From Gammaproteobacteria bacterium (GTDB taxonomy: Bacteria > Pseudomonadota > Gammaproteobacteria > Pseudomonadales > Azotimanducaceae), in the NCBI GenBank assembly GCA_002689445.1, contig NZGC01000081.1, positions 144,819-208,818 on the forward strand: 64,000 bases of DNA, given 5' to 3'. This document shows positions 8,596 through 17,964 of this stretch, one piece after another. Below the pieces are notes generated by a model that was given only the letters and a program-made list of their open reading frames with translations, made no database searches and was not told the DNA's origin. Numbering within the stretch: the first letter of the stretch is position 1; every line of letters begins with the position of its first letter. The position numbers and the translations under genes were made by a program.

Positions 8596-9194
8596 CGCGA
8601 CATACTGACATTACCGAGCCGGGCTGCGACTTCTGCAATTTTCGATTTGGCGACCAAGAGTTCATCGAGAGGATCAAAGCGACCCGACAAAAAAGCCTCC
8701 CGGCTACTTTCAAGCATGTCAAAATTGAATGACTGATTCGCAAAAATCAGCGTCTTGGTTTGCAAGTCTATTAACATTTCCGCTTCCGGCAGTTGCGTCA
8801 CCAGATCCGCCAACATCCCTCGGGGTTCGGCCGCCATTTTCAAGCATGGAATGCCCAGCGTCGTACAGTTGCCATGGAAAATTTCTGCGAAACTTTCAGC
8901 GATGACAACCTTAAACCCAAATTTTTGTAACGCTTGTGGGGCATGTTCCCGACTCGACCCACAGCCGAAATTGACATCCGAAATCAACACACTCGCCCCA
9001 GCATGCTGAGGCGCGTCAAGCACATGACCTTTGCTGGCGCCTTCAGACTCGAATCGCTCATCGTAGAATAAGGCTGGACCCAACTCATCAAACGTCACGC
9101 ACTTTAAAAACCGCGCAGGGATAATTCGATCCGTATCAATGTCGTTCCCAGGGACATAGACCGCTCTTCCTGATCGTTGGTGTAAGTCACTCAT
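8592..9194 (-). CDS. leuD: 3-isopropylmalate/citramalate dehydratase small subunit
   Basis: 200 residues from the ATG at 9194, which overlaps the leuC stop in ATGA. An upstream in-frame start at 9239 would run deep into leuC and adds a non-homologous head, so I reject it. The family motifs are [17 protein letters not shown] near the start and the swivel-domain loop [11 protein letters not shown] (about residues 77-87). With LeuC it isomerises 3-isopropylmalate, and here probably citramalate to 3-methylmalate because cimA follows in an ATGA overlap. Confidence 0.93.
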   Translation of the reverse strand: MSDLHQRSGRAVYVPGNDIDTDRIIPARFLKCVTFDELGPALFYDERFESEGASKGHVLDAPQHAGASVLISDVNFGCGSSREHAPQALQKFGFKVVIAESFAEIFHGNCTTLGIPCLKMAAEPRGMLADLVTQLPEAEMLIDLQTKTLIFANQSFNFDMLESSREAFLSGRFDPLDELLVAKSKIAEVAARLGNVSMSR

Positions 9195-10609
9195 GAGCTT
9201 TGCTCCAAACCAAACACTACTCTCGCATCCGCAACACATCCGCTCACGGCAGAGGCCGCAACCATTACCGGACTCATCAATATTGTCCGACCGGTAGCCG
9301 AACCTTGCCTCCCCATAAAGTTCCGATTCGAACTTGACGCACAGACTTCGTCCCCAACCAACTTATCGGGATTCATTGCCAGACACATAGAGCAACCCGG
9401 CAACCGCCATTCGAAACCCGCCTCGGTAAACACCTGGTCCAAGCCCAGCGCGCGTGCTTCAGCATCGACTTTTTCGGAGCCCGGTACTGCAATGGCGCGC
9501 ACGCCATCTGCAACTCTGTGTCCTTTGATGACCTGCGCGACTGCCTGGAAATCACTGATCCGACCATTGGTACAGCTCCCAATAAACGCGACATCAATTG
9601 CCGTTCCTGCAATCGGAGCTCCAGGCTCTAATTGCATGTAGCGAAGCGCATCGCTCATCAGCTCCTGATCTAAACCGGAAACAGTACTGGGATCTGGCAC
9701 CCGTTCCCGGACATTGATGGCTTGTCCCGGCGTAACGCCCCAAGTTACCGTTGGCTCTATCTCGCCACCATCAATGATCACAATATCGTCATAACTCGCG
9801 TCAGCATCACTTGCATAGCTGGCCCAGCGCTCAACCGCTGCTTCAAACGCGGCATCCTGAGGAACACGCTCTCTGCCTTTTAAGTAGTCAAATGTCGTCT
9901 GATCGGGGTTGATGTAACCGCACCTGGCCCCACCCTCAATACTCATATTGCACACGGTCATGCGCTCTTCCATCGTCATTTGGTCGATGACGGGCCCCGC
10001 GTATTCGTAGGCAAAACCGACGCCACCGTTAACCCCGAGCGTCCGTATGATGTGAAGCGTGACATCCTTAGCAGTAACACCCGGACCAAGCGTTCCTTGT
10101 ACTTCGATGCGTCGTACTTTGAGCGGATCCATAGCCAAAGTCTGACTGGCGAGAACATCCCGAACTTGACTGGTACCGATGCCTAACGCGATGCACCCAA
10201 ATGCTCCATGAGTGGAGGTATGACTGTCTCCACAACAGATCGTCATGCCGGGCTGGGTTAAACCCAATTCCGGCCCAACGACATGGACAATGCCTTGGGA
10301 CCCAGAATTCGGCTGAAAAAATTCAATGCCATGGGTTTGAGTTGATTCAGCCAGCACACTAATCATTCGATCGGCCATCTCATCCTGAAAAGGCCTGCTC
10401 TGGTCGTCGGTCGGGATAATATGATCGACAGTAGCGAAGGTGCGCTCTGGGAACGCGACCTTTAACCCTTTGTCTTTTAGCATGCCAAAAGCCTGGGGAC
10501 TGGTGACTTCATGGATTAAATGTAAAGCCATGAAAACCTGACACTGTCGATTTTCCAGCGTGCCCACTAAATGATCATCCCACACTTTTTGATATAAGTT
10601 CTTTCCCAC
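9191..10609 (-). CDS. leuC: 3-isopropylmalate/citramalate dehydratase large subunit
   Basis: 472 residues of the aconitase family. The [4Fe-4S] ligands are C346 in IGSCTNGR and C406/C409 in PGCSMC, almost the same positions as in E. coli LeuC. The N-terminus [12 protein letters not shown] and [14 protein letters not shown] segment are also diagnostic. It is the first gene of leuC-leuD-cimA, with no leuA or leuB in the window. A 59-base gap with weak inverted halves (AGAGCG/CGCTCT) separates it from the oppositely oriented GNAT region; I cannot call an attenuator there. Confidence 0.95.
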   Translation of the reverse strand: MGKNLYQKVWDDHLVGTLENRQCQVFMALHLIHEVTSPQAFGMLKDKGLKVAFPERTFATVDHIIPTDDQSRPFQDEMADRMISVLAESTQTHGIEFFQPNSGSQGIVHVVGPELGLTQPGMTICCGDSHTSTHGAFGCIALGIGTSQVRDVLASQTLAMDPLKVRRIEVQGTLGPGVTAKDVTLHIIRTLGVNGGVGFAYEYAGPVIDQMTMEERMTVCNMSIEGGARCGYINPDQTTFDYLKGRERVPQDAAFEAAVERWASYASDADASYDDIVIIDGGEIEPTVTWGVTPGQAINVRERVPDPSTVSGLDQELMSDALRYMQLEPGAPIAGTAIDVAFIGSCTNGRISDFQAVAQVIKGHRVADGVRAIAVPGSEKVDAEARALGLDQVFTEAGFEWRLPGCSMCLAMNPDKLVGDEVCASSSNRNFMGRQGSATGRTILMSPVMVAASAVSGCVADARVVFGLEQSS

Positions 10610-10719
10610 GTAAACTCGATCCTATAAACAAGAGCGTGCAGTTTATCAGATCTCGCTCTCGTCAGTAATTGCCTTATTGGATAAAGCATCAGACCTCACA
10701 AGAGAAGGAAAGTTGTGCC

Positions 10720-11292
10720 ATGCACGTGTTCCAAAGACTCTGTCCTCCGCTCATTGAAACGCCTCGGCTGCGGCTGCGAACATTTACCCAAAACGACATC
10801 GTGACTTTGCACGCCGCCGTTAAGGAATCCAGCTGCGAATTACAGCCTTTCTTGCCTTGGTGCCATCCCGAATACAACCTTACTGATGCCGAGGATTGGA
10901 TACGCTTTACCCAGGAAACTTGGACGCAACGGCGGCAATTCGCTTTTGCCGTCGAGTGCAAGCATTCAGGCCGGTTCGTTGGCGGCTGTGGACTGGACTC
11001 ACCCTCAACCGGTGGAACGGCGAACTTGGGTTACTGGATTCGAACACCCGAAGCACGCCAAGGATATGCAACCGAAGCGGCTCGACATCTTGCCAACACA
11101 GGCTTGCAAGTTTTGGGGTTGGCATCAGTCGAACTTGTCATGTCAGTCAGAAACACAGCCAGTCAACAAGTCGCCATTCGTTGTGGCGCAGAGTACCTGG
11201 GGCTCGACAAAAACGAGCTAACCCTCCATGGCCAAACAGAGGCTGCTCATACCTACGTGATTCGGCACCCTAAGATTGACGATCGAGTTTGA
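10720..11292 (+). CDS. GNAT N-acetyltransferase, RimJ/RimL type
   Basis: 190 residues. The head ETPRLRLRTFTQNDI and the acetyl-CoA binding loop RTPEARQGYATEAARHL (near residues 109-125) mark the RimJ/RimL-like GNAT group, which acetylates protein N-termini or small amines. The ATG at 10720 is chosen because GAAGGAAAG lies about nine bases before it; a start 51 bases upstream lacks a site. It diverges from leuC and sits alone. Substrate unknown. Confidence 0.87.
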   Translation: MHVFQRLCPPLIETPRLRLRTFTQNDIVTLHAAVKESSCELQPFLPWCHPEYNLTDAEDWIRFTQETWTQRRQFAFAVECKHSGRFVGGCGLDSPSTGGTANLGYWIRTPEARQGYATEAARHLANTGLQVLGLASVELVMSVRNTASQQVAIRCGAEYLGLDKNELTLHGQTEAAHTYVIRHPKIDDRV

Positions 11293-11422
11293 CGCCTAGA
11301 ATAAAGGGAGTAGCATACCTCCAAAGCCGTTTCCCGAACTTCACCAAGCCAACAGAGCGGCTTACAGCCTGGCATCACAATGGAGCCATGGTGGTCAACC
11401 ATTCAAAAGGGAGAACAACCCG

Positions 11423-12835
11423 ATGAGCAACGATACCCTCAATGAAATGCAGCAAAGACTCGATAGCCAAAAACGTGCCCAGATCGCTGGAGGCGCCGTC
11501 AGCGCAGAACTGCGTATTGATCGGTTGCGCCGCTGTGTCGACATCTTAGAGCGAGGAGGCGACGAATTAATTGAAGCGATGCGGACAGACTTCGGTCATC
11601 GGAGTGTTGATCAATCAAAGTTAGCCGACATTGACGGCGCTATTGGTCCGTTGAAAGGGGCAATTAAACACGTGCGTAAATGGATGCGACCCGAAAAACG
11701 ATCGACCATGTTCCCGCTCAACTTAATGGGCGGCCGTTCAAGAATCGAGTTTCAGCCGCTGGGCGTCGTGGGATGTATCAGTCCTTGGAATTTTCCGGTA
11801 CAACTTACCTTCTCACCACTGGCTGGGGTATTGGCGGCGGGAAACCGGACCATGATCAAACCCTCAGAATACACTCCTATCACTTCAGAACTGATGAAGA
11901 CCCTGGTGGAAGCAAGCTTTGACGCAGATGAAATCGCCGTGTTCACAGGAGGGCCAGAGGTGGGTCAAGCATTTAGCGGTTTGGCGTTTGATCATTTGCT
12001 ATTTACTGGCGCCACCAACATCGCCCGCCATGTTATGCGCGCTGCCTCGGAAAATCTTGTTCCGGTCACTTTAGAACTGGGTGGCAAATCGCCGGTTATT
12101 GTCGGCCGCTCAGCTGACATGTCCCAGGCAGCACGAAACATTATGAACGGAAAGACCATGAATGCAGGCCAAATCTGTCTTGCACCAGACTATGTGATGG
12201 TCCCTGAAGAAAGCCAGGATGATTTCGTGGCCGCCGCTCGGGCAGCTGTCAGTGATATGTACCCCGATCTTAAAGATAACCCAGACTACACGTCGGTCAT
12301 TAATGAACGTCACTATGACCGTCTGCAAAGCTATGTTGCAGACGCCAAAGCCAAGGGCGGCGACGTTGTCGAAATCAACCCTGCGGACGAAGACTTTAGC
12401 CAGCAAGAGCACCATCGCATTCCGCCAACACTCGTATTGAACCCAAGCGAGGATATGCTGGTGATGCAGGAAGAAATATTTGGACCGGTGTTACCCGTAA
12501 AAACTTATGCTGCGGTGGAAGAAACCATCGCGTACGTCAACGATCACGATAGGCCCTTGGGGTTGTATTATTTTGGTCAAGACAGCGGAGAGACTCGCCG
12601 GGTCTTGGACGAAACGGTGTCGGGGGGCGTTACCGTGAATGACGTCATCATGCATGTTGCTCAAGAGAACTTGCCATTTGGTGGAGTCGGGCCGAGCGGT
12701 ATGGGCGCCTATCACGGTGAGGAGGGATTCAAGAACTTTAGCCATGCTAAGTCGATTTATACGCAGTCAAGCACCATCTCTAAAATGATGGCGAAAATGG
12801 GTCCTCCCTATAAAAAGCGTGATACCGCCGCCTAA
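11423..12835 (+). CDS. coniferyl-aldehyde dehydrogenase-like NAD(P) aldehyde dehydrogenase
   Basis: 470 residues, the shorter class 3-like aldehyde dehydrogenase form. It shows PWNFP (121-125), the general base E218 in LELGGKSP, and the nucleophile C252 in NAGQICLAPDYV; the ending LPFGGVGPSGMGAYHG is also typical. Coniferyl-aldehyde and long-chain fatty-aldehyde dehydrogenases share this pattern. A site AAAAGGGAGAACAAC precedes the ATG. It would oxidise aldehydes in the cytosol. It is monocistronic and ends in a strong hairpin. Confidence 0.9.
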   Translation: MSNDTLNEMQQRLDSQKRAQIAGGAVSAELRIDRLRRCVDILERGGDELIEAMRTDFGHRSVDQSKLADIDGAIGPLKGAIKHVRKWMRPEKRSTMFPLNLMGGRSRIEFQPLGVVGCISPWNFPVQLTFSPLAGVLAAGNRTMIKPSEYTPITSELMKTLVEASFDADEIAVFTGGPEVGQAFSGLAFDHLLFTGATNIARHVMRAASENLVPVTLELGGKSPVIVGRSADMSQAARNIMNGKTMNAGQICLAPDYVMVPEESQDDFVAAARAAVSDMYPDLKDNPDYTSVINERHYDRLQSYVADAKAKGGDVVEINPADEDFSQQEHHRIPPTLVLNPSEDMLVMQEEIFGPVLPVKTYAAVEETIAYVNDHDRPLGLYYFGQDSGETRRVLDETVSGGVTVNDVIMHVAQENLPFGGVGPSGMGAYHGEEGFKNFSHAKSIYTQSSTISKMMAKMGPPYKKRDTAA

Positions 12836-12845
12836 ATCGAGATCT

Positions 12846-12883
12846 TCTGCCTGCATCGCTCTTGCCGATGCAGGCAGATATTT
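12846..12883 (+). terminator. bidirectional hairpin terminator between convergent genes
   Basis: A perfect 13-bp stem (TCTGCCTGCATCG at 12846-12858 with its complement at 12866-12878) and a 7-base loop lie between the aldehyde dehydrogenase stop and the crotonase stop. The plus-strand tail is TATTT, a weak U-run, so it may be an intrinsic terminator or a transcript-end stabiliser for both genes. Confidence 0.7.
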
Positions 12884-12889
12884 CCCGGT

Positions 12890-13711
12890 CTAGCGCCCCG
12901 TAAATTCTGGCTTGCGTTTCTCGAGGAAGGCTTGGACACCCTCCTGAAAGTCCTCGCTTTGAAACATGCCGGCCAAATGCACCATTAAATGATCCACTGC
13001 CGTGTCGTAGGATTCTTCCAACCCCATACGCATCATTCGCTTGGTTGTTTGCACAGCCATCGGCGCGTTATCGGCGATTTCTTCCGCCCACTGCATCGCA
13101 GTGGACATGAGTTCATCGCCGGGCACGATGGTATTAATCAAACCCATCTCTAAACACTCTTCAGCTTCCACTGTTCGCGCCCGATAGTACAACTCGGCGG
13201 CTTTTCCCCAACCAATCAGTCTTGGCAGTAACCAAGTACCCCCACTTTCTGGGACCACATTACGCTTAGCCGTTACCGCTGCCATTTTTGCCGTCGGCGA
13301 TGCAATCCGCATATCGCAAAGCAGTGCCACGTCCATGCCATACCCGGCAGCGGGTCCGTTCATGGCGCACACAATCGGCGTATCAATATTCCACATGACA
13401 TTAATGGGTGCGTCCCGCAAATCAAACAATTGTCTCGCTGGCCGATTACCGCCTTTACTGTCTCCCCCGCCGATGTTGCCTTCGCCAACCCCAATGAGAT
13501 CAAGACCGGCACAGAAGCCTTTACCCGCACCCGTTAACACGATGCATCGAATATCTGGGTCTTTATTGGCTTCAACCATCTTCTCTGAAAGCTCACTGAG
13601 CATATCTCTACTGATAGCGTTGTAGCGCTCTGGACGATTCAGCGTCAAGATTGCCACCCGGCCTTTTTGTTCAACCAGCAACTCTTCCGTTTTTGATGGG
13701 CTCAACGCCAT
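12890..13711 (-). CDS. enoyl-CoA hydratase/isomerase family protein (crotonase)
   Basis: 273 residues. The oxyanion segment FCAGLDL lies near 67-72, and GPAAGYGMD (119-127) puts an Asp where the first hydratase glutamate normally sits. A glutamate follows in VVPESGG (E155), as in the broad ECH subgroup with PE-S/A-GG. It may be a hydratase, isomerase or hydrolase of unusual acyl-CoAs. The ATG is preceded by CAGGAGAAG. The leader is a purine-rich repeat tract on the mRNA strand. It is convergent with the aldehyde dehydrogenase. Confidence 0.88.
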   Translation of the reverse strand: MALSPSKTEELLVEQKGRVAILTLNRPERYNAISRDMLSELSEKMVEANKDPDIRCIVLTGAGKGFCAGLDLIGVGEGNIGGGDSKGGNRPARQLFDLRDAPINVMWNIDTPIVCAMNGPAAGYGMDVALLCDMRIASPTAKMAAVTAKRNVVPESGGTWLLPRLIGWGKAAELYYRARTVEAEECLEMGLINTIVPGDELMSTAMQWAEEIADNAPMAVQTTKRMMRMGLEESYDTAVDHLMVHLAGMFQSEDFQEGVQAFLEKRKPEFTGR

Positions 13712-13725
13712 AACTGCTTCTCCTG

Positions 13726-13792
13726 TTTATGTTTCTATGTTTGTTTCTATGTTTGTTTCCATCTCTGTTTCTGTTTCTGTTTCTGTTTCTAT
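13726..13792. repeat. imperfect gtttct hexamer repeat in crotonase leader
   Basis: A pyrimidine-rich plus-strand tract (gtttct/gtttctat variants) includes four exact gtttct copies at 13767-13790. On the minus strand it forms a G/A-rich, unstructured 5' leader directly upstream of the crotonase ribosome site. It could be a slippage-prone region or an mRNA stabiliser. Confidence 0.85.
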
Positions 13793-14694
13793 TAAACACC
13801 AATTCTTGACCAGCGACAGATTAAGGGTCCTGCCTTAACCCGCGCTTCGAAACTGGTTTGGGTTCATCATGCTGTCTTACCGTGACTTTGTTATCAAGCC
13901 GCTTGGATACCCTCGTCTGGCAACTCGTCCACAATCAACCACCGTCTTTGGACGACGCAATGCAGATTGTTTTCGATGACATCGTTTACCCGCGCCTGCC
14001 ACCGATCAATGGCTCAAAACTGTTTAACCAACGCCCTGTTCAGAACATGGATCGACTCCTGAGCTGACTATCATATTTCGTACCCTCCAGCCCTGGACTT
14101 CAGGCCATGCTCTACTCGGGTAATGCTCTACTCGGGCCATGCTCCACCTTGATTACCTTAACAAGTTAAGGGCCTTTATTCGTGCTCATCCTCCTAGGGT
14201 TAGGGCTTAGTTACGCCCCTGAATGAAAGAGGGTCTTTCGCCACGTGCCCGCGAGGGCTTCTTAATTCAGCTGACACCTTATGGAGGTTGCGATTTAGCC
14301 TATTGCCTATCGCCTTACCAGCATCATAACGGCATGCCCCAGCGATGAACAGGTGTGGCTCAATCGTTCATCACCACGACTTTGCAATCTTGCTAACTCG
14401 CTAAACATTTTCCTGCACTAGAATGCTTGCGCCCCCTAAAGCATGCCAAGCCTTCTTATTTGCGCCTGTCAGCAGCAGCACCTTGACTGACATTTCCTCT
14501 CCAATTCATCTCGATAGGCACGGGTTTCGTATCCTTTTCTGAGCAATTTATTGTTAAGGCTTGGCCTGCTCCGCGACGGTCGCATCCACCGCGGTCCTGA
14601 GGTATGATCTCGGCGGCCTCCGATTTGCAGCGCAGCGCCTGCGGCGTGGCCAAAGACCCTCTGTTTGAGATAGTTTGATCAGGATTTTTTTTCG
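13793..14694. other. gene-poor 0.9-kb intergenic region
   Basis: No convincing gene is seen on either strand. A 69-codon open frame (13858-14067, plus) lacks a ribosome site and a recognisable fold. A 14-bp direct repeat ATGCTCTACTCGGG occurs at 14107-14120 and 14123-14136, with a shorter third piece at 14139. The last part must carry the promoter of the DUF5916 gene, but I could not fix boxes with confidence. Confidence 0.6.
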
Positions 14695-17088
14695 ATGTGC
14701 GTCCCCACTCGTCAAACCCTAGCATCCCTGCTGATCGTCCTCTGTCCTTGGCTGGTCGAAAGTGCCAGTGGTGAAGGCTTAGATTTGCCTGAGGCCATCG
14801 AGCGAAGCGACGAAAACAGCATCAACATGGTCATTGATGGCGTCCTTGACGAGCCCATCTGGGAGACCATTCAAGGCTTTTCTGGCTTTAAGGTCATCTC
14901 GCCAGACACCCTCGACAAGCCCAGCGAGAGGACCCTCATCAAGCTGTTTTACACAGACCAGGGCCTTTACTTCGCGGCCATCATGGACCAAGCGCCGGAC
15001 ACGCTAGTTGAGCGCCTCAGCGGCCGTGACCAATTTATCGAGCGCGATCGGATTTCCCTGTCTGTTGATGCCTCAGGGGAGGGTTTGTACGCCTATTGGT
15101 TTGCTGTCAATTTGGGCGGCAGCCTCATGGATGGCACTATTCTTCCCGAGCGGGATTACTCCAGTAACTGGGATGGACCTTGGCGTGGTGCGAGTCAGAA
15201 GACCTCGACAGGCTGGAACGTCGAAATGATGCTTCCTTGGTCGATGATGGCATTGCCGGCCAGTGAAAATGGCATACGCCAGTTAGGGCTCTACGTGCAA
15301 CGCGCCGTTGCTCATAAGAATGAGGACTGGGCCTACCCCGCCCTGCCTCGAACCCAGAACCAATTTTTGTCACGATTTCCCAAGACACGCATCATTGATA
15401 TCCGTCCTAAGCAACAGTTCACGTTTTATCCCTATGCTTCAGCTTCTTACGATGCTGTCGAACAGGTAAAGGATTACAAAACAGGCTTCGATGTGTTTTG
15501 GAGACCCACCACAGCATTTCAGCTATCCGGTTCTTTCAGACCCGATTTCGGTAACGTGGAATCGGATAATGTTGTGGTTAACCTGACCAGCTACGAAACT
15601 TTTTTCCCGGAGAAAAGACCATTTTTTCTAGAGGGCCAAGAAATTTTTACGACCTCCCCCCGGGCGAATCCAGGTTGGGGTGGCGGCACGCCCACGACGT
15701 TAATCAATACTCGAAGAATCGGCGCTCCGCCCGAGGCCCTCAGCGAGAGCCAGCTCGAGCTCGCACCGACCGAGGCGAACAGGCCGAGCGAACTGATCGC
15801 AGCAGCTAAAGCAACCGGCCAAACCGGAAGATTCCGCTATGGACTCCTTGTGGCATCCGAGGATGACACCCGCCTCACAGGCCTTAGGGACGGCCAAATA
15901 GCTAGCGCAACCCAAACTGGCAGAGATTTTTCCGTCGTGAGACTACTTTACGAAAATGCTCAGGGAACCGGTCGTAACGCTGCTGGCTTTATGCTCACCC
16001 AAGTGAACCACGCGTCCATGAATGCCAACAGTTTTGGGGTTGACCTTCATCGGCTGAGCAAAGATGGCAAGATAATCTTTGACTTTCAAAGTCTCCATAG
16101 TGACACCGGCGATCAGGTTGGACACGGGGCGTTCGCCGATCTTTTGTATCGGCCTGCTCAAGGTCGGCAACATTCAATCAAAGTCGATCTTTTCGATAGA
16201 GACCTTGATATCAATGATTTCGGCTATATCCAGCGAAACGATCTCAAGGGCTATCGGTACCGCTATGAACGAATACAATCGGATTTGACCACCTTACAAT
16301 CCAAAGAATCTTCCTTAAGCGTGACACAGCGCTGGAACTTTGCAGGCGAACAGGTACGAGTCGCCCTCAGCGGCTCGCAATCCTTTAACTTTAATAATTT
16401 TACGCGACTGAAACTCAGCGGCAGTTTTTATCCCAGCCGGTGGGAAGATCGAGACAGTCAAGGTAATGGTTCCTTTCGGCTGCGGGATCGATTTCAGACC
16501 AGCATCAACTACGAGAGTGACAGTGCTCAACCCTTCGCCTACGAATTCAGATCGACAATTCGAGAGGAGAGCATTGGAGGCATGACCAAGACCTATGCTA
16601 TCGAGTTGAAGTATCAACCCAGCGATCGGCTATCCGCAGAGCTCAACGTCAGCCATGAGCAACGAACGGGATGGTTACTCCATCAAGACAATGGCAGCTT
16701 TAGCCGTTTCAATTCTGAACACTGGAAACCTCGGGTGGAATTGTCTTACTTTTTTTCTGCCGTTCAGCAAATGCGCATCAGTATGCAATGGATTGGTATC
16801 AAGGCTTTCGAGCGCGACCGGTGGCGTTTGCCCGATGGTTCGAAGCGCTTGATCACGGCATCCCTTCCAGCCAATGATCGAAGAGATTTTTCAATCAGTC
16901 GTTTATCTTTCCAAGCGAGGTATCGCTGGGAATTGGCACCCCTCTCTGATTTTTTTATCGTCTATACCCGCGGGTCGGATATCCCCAGCAACCTGGAGCG
17001 CGATTTTTCTGAGCAATTCTCTGAAGCTTGGGAACAGGCCCTAGTCGACTCCCTAGTATTAAAATTACGGTATCGGTTTGGCAGTTAA
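14695..17088 (+). CDS. DUF5916 protein: CBM9-like domain plus outer-membrane beta-barrel
   Basis: 797 residues. A signal peptide (to about residue 25, ending SASG) is followed by a CBM9-like beta-sandwich (about 40-210) with VIDGVLDEPIWE, as in DUF5916 proteins. The remaining 550 residues are rich in alternating aromatic/polar strands and end in LKLRYRFGS, typical of a membrane beta-barrel. EKRPFFLEGQEIF near 305-317 is a hallmark of the family. The role is unknown; it is often guessed to be sugar or metal handling at the outer membrane. The ATG has only a weak site (AGGA) about 11 bases upstream. It stands alone. Confidence 0.85.
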   Translation: MCVPTRQTLASLLIVLCPWLVESASGEGLDLPEAIERSDENSINMVIDGVLDEPIWETIQGFSGFKVISPDTLDKPSERTLIKLFYTDQGLYFAAIMDQAPDTLVERLSGRDQFIERDRISLSVDASGEGLYAYWFAVNLGGSLMDGTILPERDYSSNWDGPWRGASQKTSTGWNVEMMLPWSMMALPASENGIRQLGLYVQRAVAHKNEDWAYPALPRTQNQFLSRFPKTRIIDIRPKQQFTFYPYASASYDAVEQVKDYKTGFDVFWRPTTAFQLSGSFRPDFGNVESDNVVVNLTSYETFFPEKRPFFLEGQEIFTTSPRANPGWGGGTPTTLINTRRIGAPPEALSESQLELAPTEANRPSELIAAAKATGQTGRFRYGLLVASEDDTRLTGLRDGQIASATQTGRDFSVVRLLYENAQGTGRNAAGFMLTQVNHASMNANSFGVDLHRLSKDGKIIFDFQSLHSDTGDQVGHGAFADLLYRPAQGRQHSIKVDLFDRDLDINDFGYIQRNDLKGYRYRYERIQSDLTTLQSKESSLSVTQRWNFAGEQVRVALSGSQSFNFNNFTRLKLSGSFYPSRWEDRDSQGNGSFRLRDRFQTSINYESDSAQPFAYEFRSTIREESIGGMTKTYAIELKYQPSDRLSAELNVSHEQRTGWLLHQDNGSFSRFNSEHWKPRVELSYFFSAVQQMRISMQWIGIKAFERDRWRLPDGSKRLITASLPANDRRDFSISRLSFQARYRWELAPLSDFFIVYTRGSDIPSNLERDFSEQFSEAWEQALVDSLVLKLRYRFGS

Positions 17089-17171
17089 TTGATCTTAATG
17101 GTTCGCCATTAGGATACCCTGAGCCGATAGTCACTGATCAAATACAGGCCACCTAACGTAAACTCACCTAT

Positions 17172-17912
17172 ATTGACTCGTTTGAGGCTCCCACTATCTT
17201 TTCCACAACCATAGGTCTGCTTGGCGATATCCACAGCGAAGATCAGCGCTTAGCACAAGCGCTGGCCTTCTTTTCCGAGCAGGGTATCGCCACGATACTT
17301 AGCACCGGTGATATTGTTGACGGACCCGGGGACCCGAATCGTTGTATTTCCCTGCTTCAGGACCACAATGTCCTCTGTGTACGTGGCAATCACGAGCGAT
17401 GGCTCCTCAACAACCAAACTCGTCATATCCCTATGGCTCACACGCTTGAGGATCTGACGCCTTCGTCGCTAGACTACCTAGCAACTCTGCCCGTCACGCG
17501 CTGGATCGACATTGCTGGCGAGACAATTCTTTTGTGTCACGGCATTGATCAACAGGATATGGCTAAAGTCTGGCCTGGATCTGACCGCATGCCAGCCGAG
17601 CGCAATGAGACCCTTGATCACATTATTGACGAGGGTCGTTGTCAGTGGCTGATTAATGGGCATTTGCATTTTCGTACGCTACTTGCTTTCGAAGGTATGA
17701 CACTGCTTAACGCTGGAACCCTAACCGGCTCACGCTGGCCTGGTTTTATGACGCTTGCGCTCGAAAGCCAACAGATTGACATTTATGAGTTTCGCGACTC
17801 AAAAATTGAACACCTTCGACAAGTGTCGGCCGCCCCTGAACCTATCTGGAAAAACACTCAAAGCTTTGATGGTCAGTGGGATCCCCTTGCCCTGGCATCG
17901 CCTCTAACCTAA
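17172..17912 (+). CDS. calcineurin-type metallophosphoesterase, start codon unclear
   Basis: The frame is open from 17157 and shows all five metallophosphoesterase motifs in order: LLGDIHSED, STGDIVDG, VRGNHERW, LLCHG and NGHLHFR. The only in-frame ATG (17433) lies after the first three, so starting there would remove the active site. No ATG, GTG or TTG exists between the stop at 17154 and GDIH; the candidates are ATT at 17172 or CTG at 17217. From ATT the product would have 246 residues, a normal length. Either a rare start is used or the start codon has been lost by mutation. It would hydrolyse phosphoesters with two metal ions. It is convergent with the Gfo/Idh gene. Confidence 0.78.
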   Translation: MDSFEAPTIFSTTIGLLGDIHSEDQRLAQALAFFSEQGIATILSTGDIVDGPGDPNRCISLLQDHNVLCVRGNHERWLLNNQTRHIPMAHTLEDLTPSSLDYLATLPVTRWIDIAGETILLCHGIDQQDMAKVWPGSDRMPAERNETLDHIIDEGRCQWLINGHLHFRTLLAFEGMTLLNAGTLTGSRWPGFMTLALESQQIDIYEFRDSKIEHLRQVSAAPEPIWKNTQSFDGQWDPLALASPLT

Positions 17913-17964
17913 GCGCTCCCTACAAAAAGTCTTCCCAAAATCGGTTCAATTATCGGTTGAGCCC

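Noticed and set aside
9195-9239. Longer start for leuD
   Set aside because: It would extend 45 bases into leuC; the ATGA overlap at 9194 fits the family length.
10610-10668. A possible leucine/isoleucine attenuator before leuC
   Set aside because: Only a 6-bp inverted repeat with a long loop is visible; no leader peptide with Leu/Ile codons was found.
13858-14067. A 69-codon plus-strand open frame in the 0.9-kb gap
   Set aside because: No ribosome site, no family resemblance; codon pattern not convincing.
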